Shown here in pieces: positions 53,201 to 63,442 of a stretch of 64,000 bases of DNA (position 1 is the first letter of the stretch; every line of letters starts with the position of its first letter). Under the pieces are notes generated by a model. The model saw nothing but the letters and a program-made list of their open reading frames with translations, ran no database searches and was not told where the DNA came from. Source of the stretch: Leishmania donovani (lineage: Eukaryota > Euglenozoa > Kinetoplastea > Trypanosomatida > Trypanosomatidae). The stretch spans positions 97,709 through 161,708 of the forward strand of contig NC_018247.1 in NCBI RefSeq assembly GCF_000227135.1, in the 5' to 3' direction. The translations under genes were made by a program, and so were the position numbers.

Positions 53201-55657
53201 TTTGTGCTGGTTGGCGGCGACCTCGCCTATCCCAGCCCTAACGACGAGACGTACACGACGCGCCTGTTTGAGCCGTACCACGACGCAATGAGCAGCAACG
53301 TGCGGCTGCAGAGCGTGTTCCACGCGGAGCAGCGGCGCGTGGTTGTCGCGGACGCGAGCGACGCGGACGTTGCCCACATACACCTGTTGGACGCTGAGAC
53401 GGTGTCTAGGATGGCGACGGGGCGTGCTGCGCTGCGGACGGGGCGCGCGACGGCGGAGGAGGCGCTGCGGAGCGTGCCGCTGCTGTTCGCGATCCCCGGC
53501 AACCACGACTGGTTCGACGGGCTGACGACGTACCGCAAGTACATCCTTGAGCGGACGTGGATAGGCGGGTGGCTGATGCCGCAGCGAAGCAGCTTCTTTG
53601 TGCTGCGGCTGCCGCACAACTGGTTCGTGCTGTGCGGCGACACGGGCAACATGCAGGACATCGACGTAGCGCAGCGCAACTACTTCCTAGACGTAATCGA
53701 GAAGTGCATGGACGCGGAGAGCTGCGTGATCCTGGCGGCGCACGAGCCGGGCTGGCTTTACGATTCGATGCTGCGGAAGTCGGAGCTGACTCAGCCGGAA
53801 TTGGCGAAGGTGTCCGAGGCCCTCGGCACGCGCCTGCGTCTGCGACTGGCGGGCGACATTCACCACTACTCCCGCCATNNNNNNNNNNNNNNNNNNNNNN
53901 NNNNNNNNNNNNNNNNNNNNNNNNNNNNNNNNNNNNNNNNNNNNNNNNNNNNNNNNNNNNNNNNNNNNNNNNNNNNNGGCAACCACGACTGGTTCGACGG
54001 GCTGACGACGTACCGCAAGTACATCCTTGAGCGGACGTGGATAGGCGGGTGGCTGATGCCGCAGCGAAGCAGCTTCTTTGTGCTGCGGCTGCCGCACAAC
54101 TGGTTCGTGCTGTGCGGCGACACGGGCAACATGCAGGACATCGACGTAGCGCAGCGCAACTACTTCCTAGACGTAATCGAGAAGTGCATGGACGCGGAGA
54201 GCTGCGTGATCCTGGCGGCGCACGAGCCGGGCTGGGTGCTCGACGCCATGGAGAGGGATGACAAGGCGCGGCAACCAGAGCTGAACCGTGTTGTCGAGGC
54301 CCTCGGCACGCGCCTGCGTCTGCGACTGGCGGGCGACATTCACCACTACTCCCGCCATACGCCGCGCGACGCCAGCTCGGAGGCTGCGACGCTGGTAGTG
54401 AGCGGCGGTGGTGGCGCCTTCCTGCACGGCGCGCGCAACGACGCCATCATCTCGCAGGGAACGAGGTACGTGCGCGCCTGCGCCTTCCCGGAGCAGAACA
54501 CGTTCATGAACATGGCCTCGCGCCTGTGGGGCTTCCGAGTGATCAACTGGAAGTTTGACTTGGTTGTCGGCTTCTTGTGCTTTGTTCTCCTCCTGTCCGT
54601 GCTGCCGCTGCCGATGGAGCTGGACCTGAGCAGCCGCGGCACTACCGGCGGCGGTGGGGGCAAGATGCGGCTGGCGCAGGTGTTTTCCCTCTGGGTGGGC
54701 TACACGACGGAGATCATGTCGCACGTCATCACGCGCGGCGTTATCTCACTCGTCCCACTTGTCTTCTTTCTGGTGTGCTTTTCATTCGCCGGCGCGGACC
54801 GCCATGCACCCCTGCTCTGGCGTCTGTGCTACGGCGGCGGGTGGGCCTTCGCGGTGCTACTCTGCTGCTCCGGCGCCATGGCCTTCCTGCATGTGCAGCT
54901 CTTGTACCTGATGGGCCACGACTTGCTCCAATCAGCTGGGGGGCATTGGGGCACCGAACTGGAGAACCAGGTGGTGCTCATGGTCAATGCACTCGTTGCT
55001 CATCTGCGGCACATCACCGGCGGCGAGGCGTCGTGGGTGTCGCGCCACGTGGGCCGCGCGCATGACCTCGCCCTGGCCATCATCCCGACGGGGTGGCTGC
55101 GTGTACTTCTGCGTTGCTTTGACCCATTCGAGTCTCTCAGCTTTCTCTCGATGACCGTGAGCGGCGGCGAGGTGGCGCGCTTTTCGGCCAAGGCGTCCCG
55201 CTTGCAGATACTCCTCTACTACGTTTATGTGCTCTTCTTCTACTGGGTGCTCATCACCCCCATCGTGTCTGTGCTGATCGGCACGTTTCTGCTTTTTTCC
55301 GTCACAACCTTCGACTACATGTACAACGCCACCTACTCGGCCTTCCAGATGGAGGAGTACAAGCACTTTGTGCGCTTCCGCCTCGACGCCGCGACGCGCG
55401 AGCTGCACGCGTACGTCGTCGCGGTGCAAAAGCCGTCAAAGGTGTACCAACTCGACCGTGGTTACCTGTGGAGCCTGACGAGCCCAGGCCTTGAGGAGCA
55501 CCGGCCACCACACCTGAAGCAGCACCCGAGTCGATGGGGGCCGGTGCTGAGCGACGCGCGGTGCAAACGTCCCATGACCGAAGTTCTCGAGCATTTTACG
55601 GTCCGCCCGCACCGCGTCCCGCAGCGGACGAAGCAGCCGATGGCGGATTCGGAATAA
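50215..55657 (+). CDS. Multi-pass membrane calcineurin-like phosphoesterase 2 (interrupted by repeats and gaps)
   Basis: It starts MSEWWHWSVRGANPF after a pyrimidine tract and shares the layout of its upstream paralogue: about five helices, a long low-complexity insertion (about residues 250-720), the core motifs VGGDLAYPS, PGNHDWFDG, AAHEPGW and GDIHHYSRH, then more helices. As written it is broken by two 99-N gaps (52515-52613, 53879-53977), repeated blocks and an in-frame stop at 52981-52983. If 50215-52514, 53281-53755 and 54236-55657 are read in order, the frame is continuous for 1,398 residues. The text in between repeats these segments or matches paralogue 1 (53756-53878). The most likely cause is misjoined contigs from an array of related genes. 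A third, hybrid gene is possible. Confidence 0.72.
52191..52514 (+). repeat. Gene-2 specific block, first copy
   Basis: Repeated without visible change at 52957-53280 (offset 766). The first copy ends in a 99-N gap. Confidence 0.9.
52614..52956 (+). repeat. Phosphoesterase core block, extra copy
   Basis: Identical to 53185-53527 (offset 571). It joins abruptly at GGGCTGACG to TGCAAGGACG of the gene-2 specific block. The join has no evident homology and creates a stop codon at 52981-52983. Confidence 0.9.
52957..53280 (+). repeat. Gene-2 specific block, second copy
   Basis: Same as 52191-52514. This copy continues into the phosphoesterase core without a gap. Confidence 0.9.
53498..53755 (+). 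repeat. Core block repeated at 53978-54235
   Basis: The two copies (offset 480) are the same up to CCGGGCTGG and then part. The first goes on as paralogue 1 (reading LYDSMLRKSEL), the second as paralogue 2 (reading VLDAMERDDK). Confidence 0.88.
53978..54235 (+). repeat. Core block, second copy
   Basis: It begins directly after the 99-N gap 53879-53977 and leads into the true 3' part of gene 2. Confidence 0.88.
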
Positions 55658-56443
55658 GTGTTGATGGGCCAAGCCCGCAGCAACACACACGCACACACAC
55701 TTGCATACACACACAAAGACTCCTCACGCGAGCACAACCTCCCCACGCCTGCCTGTTTCTCTGGCTCTCCTCCTTCGTGCACATGGAGTGACAATGCGGG
55801 AAGGCCTACCGCGCTGTCTCCCCTCCCTCCCTCACAGCAACACCGGAGACGGACTGGAACCGTTCTCGGAGAGGGCACCGCGCCTGCTCGTTCTTTACAC
55901 CTGCGAGAGATGCAGGCCGAGAGCATGCCTCTGCCTGCTGTAACGGGAGAGGTGCATAGGATATGTGGGCTGAAACCGAAGCGAGAGGGCAGGGGATGCA
56001 GGCATAGGCGCCTGGCGCCGCCACTTACACCAGCGAGTGCTGGTTTTTTTTTCATGCGTGCTTGGCATTGTATGAGTTCTGAGCGAGTGGAACCATTCTC
56101 GAAGGGGCCATGCGCCGCGGGCGCGCCTGTAGCGATGATGATGCGTGTTTGCGTGGGCGAGTGCACTTCGCAGCTGCTGCGGGCGCGTCATCACTGGCCG
56201 GAGTTGGTGGGATGTGGCGTGTCTCCCCTCGCCTTGGTCGCGTGATTCTTACCTTTCACGCCTCCGTCGTGACCAGAGCAATGACGCGCACACGCAAACA
56301 CACACAACCCCCCCTTCCCCTCTCTGCGCATCCTCTCCGGCATTGCTCTTGATCTCTCCTCCCTGTCGCACCACAAAACGCGCTCTCTTCATGATACGGC
56401 ACCGCAAGCCCCTTCGACCATACCCCATCCCCACACCGCATCT
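55658..56443 (+). other. Intergenic spacer
   Basis: 786 bases. A CA-repeat lies near 55681-55715, a T run near 56044 and C/T-rich sequence before 56444. No gene is seen. Confidence 0.35.
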
Positions 56444-57685
56444 ATGAACGCGAAGCTAAAGGCTGCCGTTCCACGGCTGGCCTCCACCGTTCTCCTCCTC
56501 GCTCGAAACCCCAAGCACGCCACATCGGAGCAGCGACCAGCCACCGGAGACAATGCTGCAAGGGAGAACGACATTCACGTGCTCATTATGAAGCGGCACG
56601 GAAAGGCACGCTTCATGCCGGGTGCGTACGTGTTTCCTGGCGGCGGTATCGAGGGTAGCGATTACGCCGCGGCGACGCACTACCTCGCGGAGCACTACAA
56701 CCTGCATCTTCAAGATGCTAGAGACAAGAAGGTGACGACGCAGGGCTTCATCGAGTCGCGCGGGCAGCCGTCTGCAGAAGAGGCCGAGCTGGAGGCGTGG
56801 GCCTGCCGCGTCGGGGCACTGCGCGAGCTCGCCGAAGAGGCCGCATGTGTTTTGCGAAGAGATGGCCGCATCTTTTCCGAGGCCGAGTGGATCAAGTGGC
56901 AGAAGTCACGCAGCGACGCGGGTGCCACCGGCGGCGCCTCCGCCGACCCCGTCTCGTCCCGTCCCGCAACGCCGCTTCCCATCTACGACCTTTCTGCCGT
57001 CTCGAGCCTCCGTCCCGTTGCGCGGTGGGTGTCGCCACGGCAGTCAACGTACCGCTACGATACCTACTTCTATGCCGCTCTGGTGAACTCAGCGCTAGTC
57101 AGCGCAGAGGCACACGAAGCGGCGCACGCGCCATGCTCCACTCAGGCGTCGAGTGGTGACGAGGCGAATGCTGGCATGGGGGTTTGCTGCATCCCACCAC
57201 AGGAGCTGCCGCTCCTCGAGCAGGCCAGCGAGGTGTCGGAATTGCTCTGGGTAAGTCCGCTGGAAGCGCTGCGACGGCACGAGGACCCCAGCGACGCCTT
57301 TTCACTCGCGCCGCCGACGTACCTGCTTTTGCATGCTCTGTCTCTGCAGCCCAGCTTTGCGTCGATGGCGGCGGCCTGGGCGGCAGCGCCAGCCTCACCC
57401 GCAGAGCCTGCAGCAAAACCGTTAGGCGATCTGCCGCACAGCAGCGTACTGCCCTGCGTGGAACCGCTTAGCACCATGACGGAGAATGGGCGGCGCATCA
57501 TGGAGTTTGTGCTGCCGGCGCGCTACTTCCACGAGACGGGCTGGTCGGTGGCGGATGGCGAGTACCTCTTCCCTGGCGAGTGCTGCGCCGGGCACAGGCA
57601 CTTTATTCACATGTTCGTTGGTGACGCTGGTGCGACAACAGGAGACGGCGCCACGGCGGGCAAGCCATGCACCATCCTGCACTAA
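56444..57685 (+). CDS. Nudix hydrolase, NUDT19-like
   Basis: A 413-residue protein from MNAKLKAAVPRLAST. The Nudix fold is visible as VLIMKRHGKARFMPGAYVFPGGG (ending near residue 66, shown in part) and, after an insertion of about 55 residues, GALRELAEEAACVL (about 123-136). An insertion between the FPGGG and RE..EE parts is typical of NUDT19-type enzymes, which cleave CoA and acyl-CoA in peroxisomes of animals. The catalytic RE..EE residues are kept, but the Gly that usually ends the box is Ala. The C-terminus ends KPCTILH, so a canonical SKL-type glycosomal signal is absent. A CoA diphosphatase role is an inference. Confidence 0.8.
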   Translation: MNAKLKAAVPRLASTVLLLARNPKHATSEQRPATGDNAARENDIHVLIMKRHGKARFMPGAYVFPGGGIEGSDYAAATHYLAEHYNLHLQDARDKKVTTQGFIESRGQPSAEEAELEAWACRVGALRELAEEAACVLRRDGRIFSEAEWIKWQKSRSDAGATGGASADPVSSRPATPLPIYDLSAVSSLRPVARWVSPRQSTYRYDTYFYAALVNSALVSAEAHEAAHAPCSTQASSGDEANAGMGVCCIPPQELPLLEQASEVSELLWVSPLEALRRHEDPSDAFSLAPPTYLLLHALSLQPSFASMAAAWAAAPASPAEPAAKPLGDLPHSSVLPCVEPLSTMTENGRRIMEFVLPARYFHETGWSVADGEYLFPGECCAGHRHFIHMFVGDAGATTGDGATAGKPCTILH

Positions 57686-59821
57686 AGAGGCGCAGGTTTT
57701 TTTTTTTTCTGGGTGAGGGGGAGGCTGATGATTCGACGTGGAGGAAAGCGTGTGCGTGTGTACGAGCGAGAGGGGGACGGGCTGCGAGCGTAGCAGACAT
57801 GATCACTGGCAAGCGAGTGAGTCTTTCAGTGCTCTTCTCCCTTTTGGGGTGTGTCTTTGCTCACCTTTGCCCAGCACCAGCGTGAAGGCTGCACGCGCAC
57901 ATCGGCAGGTGCTCATGCGTGCCTTGGGGCAAGCGGAAGGAAGAGTACGAGCGAGCAGTCGAAAAGTTTGGCTCTCTGCCGCCTCCGTCCGGCCGTGACG
58001 TGAGAGTGCGAAGGTGTGGGTGGGGGCTGTAGAGGAGGTTTGCCGTGGCGTATGCGGGTGCCCATCGGCATATCGTGTTCCTCGCCCTCCCGCTTCTACG
58101 ACCTCCCTGCTCTCCGTGACGCCCTCTTCTTGCACGCCCACCCTCCTCGTCGGTCAGTGCGACACCTGCCGAGCTCACGCTTCATCTCCCCTTTTCTATT
58201 TTGTGTGCTCGCCAGTCGGACGGCCTGCTTCCCTCTCGCTCATGTGACATCTTTGAGTGCGTGTCGCCACCCTCTGCGCCTGGCGCGATCACAGCGGTAT
58301 CTTGTGGCTCGTTGCTCTCGCATTCCGTGCCACGCCCCTCCCCCTTCTCTTCCTCGTTGCCGACTCGCTTCGTGCACCGATCACGCTCTTCTCATTGTTG
58401 CTTCCGTCTTGTTTGGTTCTCAGCTGCGTCCTAAACCGGTGCGTGTGTCTCCGTCTGTGCTTGCCAGCGGGTGTGTACAGGCGGCAGACACACACGGGTA
58501 CGTGCCAGATCGGTGCTTGGGTGCTCTTTACACGGCTCCCGCCTCGCGTTGGTCGTCCTCTCCCTTCATCATGCCGTTGTGCCTCATGCCTGCTTGTACA
58601 TGTTGCGTGCCTTGGCGCTCCCTATTCATGGGTGTGCATTTCCCTCCGCTCCTTCTCCACTACGACCCCCACACCCTCTCTCTCGCACAGCCACTCCTGG
58701 CGCGACGATATGCTGCCCAGGTGACGGGCCGTACTGTTGCGAACCAAGGGAGTGGATGAGTAGAGTGCACCCAAGCCTGGGCAGCGAGACAAGGTTTGTA
58801 GCCATGTCGGCAGACAGTCACACATACGCACACACAACAACACACTCTCTCACGCAGACAAGCACAAGCGCTCGCCAGCATGTAAAGCTATCGAGGATCA
58901 GTTCGCCGACACACCCGCCTCTACCGCTTCATCTCCCTTCGCATGCCCTCCCGCCCCCTTTCTCCTCCTCTCGCCAGCTCGACTTCTTCGTAGGGTGCTC
59001 ATGTGCATCCTGCGCCTCTGCAACACGAGCGAGGAGAGCGGAAGGACGTCATATGCGGACACATACACACACAGTGTCGATCTCCTGCACCGGCAACAGC
59101 GAACAGGTCCACAGAACGGTAAGAGGGGGAACAGCCGGAGCTGCGGCGGCACATCGTCGTGCCGGCGCGCCGGCCGAGGAGGGAGCCCGAATACAAGAGA
59201 GGGACTCGCTCCATGAGCGAAAGGATCCGCTTAGGAACAAGCGGTCACGAGGGCTCTGCAGCAAAAAAAAATGAAAAAAGTCTGTGGGCCGTGGGAGGGG
59301 GGCATTCGTGTGCCGCCTTCCGTGAATGCTTCGTGGGATCGTGCGCGCGTGTGCACACTGCACTATGCCTCTCCCTCCCTTCCTCCCTCTCTCTCTCTTC
59401 AACCTTCTTTGATGGGCGTGCGCTTCACCTGCGCGTGTTATTTGTCCGCACAAACACGCGACCGTCTGCAGGCGGGAACATCACGCGCCGACATCACCAA
59501 CACGCCTCCTGCTGTTGTTGTTGTTGGGGGTTGTGGGGGAGTGTGCTCTCTCCTCTCTCTTTCTCCCTCGCTGGCCTTATCATTGCAGGAGCGCGCTCGG
59601 CTGCACGTTGGGATTGCAGCACTTGGCAAGTGCTGCGCTCTGGCTCGCCTGCGTTGCGCGTCGCGCACATTGTCTGTGCTTGCCCTTCGCCCGCAGCTTA
59701 GAGGTTGCACGCGGATCAGGTACGGAAATCAGCTCCTGACGCGTGCTCACGCAGAGAAACAGCGACAGACACATGTGTGCGGCGCGGTGCTGCGCAGCGC
59801 CACCAATACGCTTACGCACAA
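57686..59821 (+). other. Long spacer before RAD1
   Basis: About 2.1 kb with CA, CT and poly-A/T runs. Open frames such as 58016-58759 and 58471-59274 are low-complexity. An ATG at 59773 would give an out-of-frame upstream ORF overlapping the RAD1 start. Confidence 0.35.
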
Positions 59822-60910
59822 ATGTCCATCTACTGCCGTCTTGCGTCGCCGCCGGTGTTCCTTCGCGCACTGCACACTGTGTCTGTCAGCCGAGATGGGT
59901 GGGCTACCGTCGTGTTCACCGACTCGCATGTCGTCCTTCACGTCGAGGGCACGGATGAGAACATGACAGCGACGTGCACCCTGCCCAAGAACCTCTTCGC
60001 CGAGTACGCGGTCGTCGAGACGCGCTTCGCGCTGCACATCCCCACATTGATCGATGCGCTACTCATGCTCGGCCCATCCGTGGCGACGGCGTCGACCAGG
60101 GCCGTTCTCGCGTACCCGACCGACGATGCGAAGCTGCTCGTGGAGCTGACCCCGACAGATCGGGTTGCCGGTGGCGGCAGCTGTGGCGGTTTTTCGGGTG
60201 GTGGCCCGCTGACGCAGTCAGACCTCGGTGTCGGCGGGTCTCGCATGCTTCAGTCGCTTCTCGTCACCCGAAACGTGCGTGACCACTTGCTAGATCTACG
60301 CTTCTCGGAGTCGGCGCTTCTGGCGCAGGTGACACTGCAGGGCGACACGGTGCGCGACCTCATCGCCGACGTCACGGCGGCGCAGTGCGCGGAAGTGTCT
60401 ATCCGCATTGACCCTAAGCTCGGCGTCATTCTGCGCGGGGAGGGTGGCCCGTACGGTGAGGTGGAGGCGCACGTCCACGCCACCTCCGAGGCGCTGTTGT
60501 CGCTGTCACGTGAGCAGTCCGCCAGCACGCGCGTCTACACTCACCATCTTGCCTTGGCGTGCGGCGCAAGGGGTGGCACGGGGGGCGGTGGCAGCAGCGG
60601 CGGCAGCGCCGGTGCCGGTGGAACTGGTGGAGGACGTCTGCGCGGCACAGGCGCCAGTGTGCGGGATGGACGTTTGTCGAACGCCGATTACATCCTGATG
60701 GGTCTCGCCGCCTCCGCCGCTGGGGCGGGTAGCAGCGGCGGAGGCGGCGGTGCGGCGGTGGGTACCCTTTTCGGCGGCTTCGAGCGGCTGACACTCCAGA
60801 TCAACGCGCAGCGGCAACTGAGTGTGCTGCACACGCAACGGGACCACGAGCTGAAGGTGTTCGTGACGGTTGTAGTGATGCCGCTCAGCTCGGTGTACGA
60901 CATGCTGTGA
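59822..60910 (+). CDS. RAD1: RAD1, subunit of the 9-1-1 checkpoint clamp
   Basis: A 362-residue protein from MSIYCRLASPPVFLRALHT. The opening strand-helix unit, then GWATVVFTDSHVVLHVEG, LPKNLFAEYAV and LHIPTLIDALLMLG, fit the first PCNA-like domain of Rad1. The second domain (LLVTRNVRDHLLDLRFSES through LGVILRGEGGPYGEVEAHV) follows. A Gly/Ser-rich insertion (about residues 248-318) interrupts the second domain before the last strands (ERLTLQINAQRQLSVLHTQ, KVFVTVVVMPLSSVYD). Rad1 forms a ring with Rad9 and Hus1 that loads at damaged DNA and activates ATR-type signalling; Leishmania is known to have all three. Length exceeds the human form (about 280) largely through the insertions. Confidence 0.85.
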   Translation: MSIYCRLASPPVFLRALHTVSVSRDGWATVVFTDSHVVLHVEGTDENMTATCTLPKNLFAEYAVVETRFALHIPTLIDALLMLGPSVATASTRAVLAYPTDDAKLLVELTPTDRVAGGGSCGGFSGGGPLTQSDLGVGGSRMLQSLLVTRNVRDHLLDLRFSESALLAQVTLQGDTVRDLIADVTAAQCAEVSIRIDPKLGVILRGEGGPYGEVEAHVHATSEALLSLSREQSASTRVYTHHLALACGARGGTGGGGSSGGSAGAGGTGGGRLRGTGASVRDGRLSNADYILMGLAASAAGAGSSGGGGGAAVGTLFGGFERLTLQINAQRQLSVLHTQRDHELKVFVTVVVMPLSSVYDML

Positions 60911-61735
60911 AGGAGCACATAGGGAGTGCACTGAAACGGCGCCGCTCCCACTCCCCTCTTCCTTCCCGGTGCGCTGCGGTATTTCCGTCTTTTGGGGTAC
61001 GTTTGCCTACTTGTGGTGGAGAGGCGGGTGGGCACACGACACGCATATCTCTCTCTCTGTCGCTCGCTCACACAGATCATCACGGCAATCAAATGATGCG
61101 CGCACACACACGCACGCACACGCAGCTGCAAGCACTGACGTTCGTGGAAGTAGGAGGGCGGGTAGAGAAGGAGAGCGCCTTCGCTTATGGACGTGCAGCG
61201 GTGCTTGTGCAGCGGAAAGGTGTGATGCACATCGCTCATGGTAGTGTCAAGGTGAAGAAAAAGGTGTTCTGGCTTTTCCTGCTTCTATCATGCTGTCTAC
61301 GCGATACCGAGGCCACACGGGCGTGGCAGCGGTGCGTCACGGGGCAGGCGCTACATCTCGCACGTGCCTCTCCCCTTCATTTTCTTTCGCTGGTGCCATC
61401 CCAGCCTGCTCGACATTGCCACCGTCGACCCGTTGCTAATGTCACCGCAGCGCTCTCTTCGATTCCCCGCCTCGTGTGGCCCTCTAACTCTCTCTGCAAT
61501 GCTACGCGAACTTTTCCGCCCTCTTCTCTGCATAACACGCACACTCAGCGGCAGCAGCGAAGTGTGAGCGCGTGCACGGCTACAGAGCACGACCTCCCCT
61601 CTCCTCCCCCTCCGCTTGCCCGGCGTTCTCTCTCGCCTGCACAGCGCACCGACTGGGAGAACAATCGCGAGCGCCAATCGTCGTCGCTGGGCGTCTCCGG
61701 GTAACTCCCCCTACCCAGCGGCGGGCTTCTCCATC
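60911..61735 (+). other. Intergenic spacer
   Basis: 825 bases, with CA-rich sequence near 61100-61125 and C/T-rich stretches near 61590-61640 before the next gene. No gene is seen. Confidence 0.35.
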
Positions 61736-63442
61736 ATGAGCGAGTTCCAGCGCATCCTCAGCCCGGCGCAGCTCACGAAGCACTATGAGGTGCTACAGTT
61801 TCTCAGCCGCCACCCGAACCAGCCGTACACGCTGGCGCAATTGGACTCTCTCCTGCCGCGCGGTGTGGCAGTGCAGCGCTTTCCAGCGGAATGGTTCGCG
61901 CTCGTGGAGGACGGCGCCTGCTGGCACCGCAGCATTGAGCTGCATCGCACCCACAGCACTGCCACCACCGCCTCTTCCCCAGCGTCGTCCATGCCAACAG
62001 CGGAGGAGCGGGCCCGGTATGTGCTGCTGTGTGCCCGTGCCGTGGTCAACACACTGGATGAGCTGTGCGCGCGCATCGAGTCTCCGTCCACGCTGCTGGA
62101 CCCGGAAGGCTGCGTCGCACTGCACACCGATCAAATCGTCGTCTCAGCAGCGCTTATCCGGCGAGCGGTTCACATGGGGCTAGTCTACTACTTCCCTGAC
62201 ACGTACGACAAGTCGGAGTTCAAGCAGTTTGGCATGCGAGACGCTTCATCTTCGGCCAGTGGTGGCACGGCGGCGGGACCTGGCCCAGATGGGGGCACAG
62301 GCAGCGGTGGCGGCGGCAGTCGAACGAACATCGGGCAAGTGACCGCGTCTCTGCGGGAGTCTTTCCTAGAACGCGATGAGGCCTATGGCGGAGGGAACAA
62401 CGTTGGCGGTGACCGCACCTACATTGCCCTTCCACCCGGTGTCTGCGTACAGCATCGCCTGCTCACCCGCCGCGGTGTGCCCGAGCAGGAGGCGCACTCG
62501 CTGCCGACGCGTTTCTACGTGGGGGAGCGGGTGCTCCTCCTCTTCGACAACCTGGTCGCCGTGAAGAAGTTGGGGCTGCCAAACAAGCTGCGCGTCGAGT
62601 GGTCACTGGCAGGCGTGAGGCTGAAAAACACGGGTGACACCGGCCAGGCAACCGGGGAGGGGGGGACAAGCCGACTGGAGGCGCTTGCCGCAGCGCAACC
62701 GCAACCGCTCCGGATACGCCGCGAGAACGTTGCGGTGCGCAACACATCGGCGACGACGACCTCCGCTGCTATGGATGCGCCAGCGCCAATCTTTGCCAGC
62801 ACCAAGGTCAAGGTGGAGATCGAGGCGGTGCAGGCCTGCACGCTCAAGCTGATCCTCACTGTGAACGGCCTGGAGAATGTGCTGAATCTCGAAGTGCAAG
62901 AGAGCGCTGTGAGCCTGCCGGGCGTACTCGTGCTGCGCGACCGCCACCTGGACAGCTTCGCCCTACCAGAGAAGAGCATCCTTGAGGACCCTATTGTGAA
63001 CCCCTCGCCTTCATGGCGGTACCCGTATGAGTCGGTGCTGCACGCCGCGAGTTCATCGTCGTCCGGGGAGTGCAGCGACGACACAGCGGCTCAGTGGGCG
63101 ACTGCAGCTGCCGAGCCGTGGACAGAGCTTGTTCCTCTCCCTTGGACACAGAACCCATCTCCGGCTGTGCTGGCGCTGCGGGAGGCGACCTACCCGACCC
63201 AGGACGTCACCGTCCGCGCCGCCACCCGCGCCGTCTTCTCCGCGCAGTCCCTGGCTGACGAGGCGCGGCTGCGACAGACGAAGGAGCGCATGCGTCGCGA
63301 GACCGACGCTCGCGCCGGCACCGGCGGGGGCGGAAAGCGGCGGCGACGACAGCAGCCCCGCAGCAGCTTGGTGCTCAGCAACCGCCATCTCCTCCACTTT
63401 GGCCTTGACTTCTCCATCCCCTTTGTGAATCGGCGCGATTAG
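61736..63442 (+). CDS. Hypothetical protein, kinetoplastid type
   Basis: A 568-residue protein from MSEFQRILSPAQLTKHYEV. Residues 1-70 could form a small helical or winged-helix unit (LSRHPNQPYTLAQLDSLLPRG). A Gly-rich insertion lies near 172-200, and a beta-rich section near 345-420 contains VKVEIEAVQACTLKLIL. The C-terminus is basic (GGKRRRRQQPRSS) and ends in a short hydrophobic strand, so nuclear location is plausible. No domain family is recognised. An upstream extension of the frame to 61616 looks like leader sequence. Confidence 0.7.
   Translation: MSEFQRILSPAQLTKHYEVLQFLSRHPNQPYTLAQLDSLLPRGVAVQRFPAEWFALVEDGACWHRSIELHRTHSTATTASSPASSMPTAEERARYVLLCARAVVNTLDELCARIESPSTLLDPEGCVALHTDQIVVSAALIRRAVHMGLVYYFPDTYDKSEFKQFGMRDASSSASGGTAAGPGPDGGTGSGGGGSRTNIGQVTASLRESFLERDEAYGGGNNVGGDRTYIALPPGVCVQHRLLTRRGVPEQEAHSLPTRFYVGERVLLLFDNLVAVKKLGLPNKLRVEWSLAGVRLKNTGDTGQATGEGGTSRLEALAAAQPQPLRIRRENVAVRNTSATTTSAAMDAPAPIFASTKVKVEIEAVQACTLKLILTVNGLENVLNLEVQESAVSLPGVLVLRDRHLDSFALPEKSILEDPIVNPSPSWRYPYESVLHAASSSSSGECSDDTAAQWATAAAEPWTELVPLPWTQNPSPAVLALREATYPTQDVTVRAATRAVFSAQSLADEARLRQTKERMRRETDARAGTGGGGKRRRRQQPRSSLVLSNRHLLHFGLDFSIPFVNRRD

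Noticed and set aside
50215..55657. Reading the second phosphoesterase as two separate genes (50215-52983 and 52994-55657)
   Set aside because: The split is created by repeated blocks around 99-N gaps. Skipping the repeated blocks gives one continuous frame with the same layout as the upstream paralogue.
58016..59274. Two overlapping open frames of about 250 codons before RAD1
   Set aside because: Low-complexity composition and no splice or start context; both are best read as spacer.
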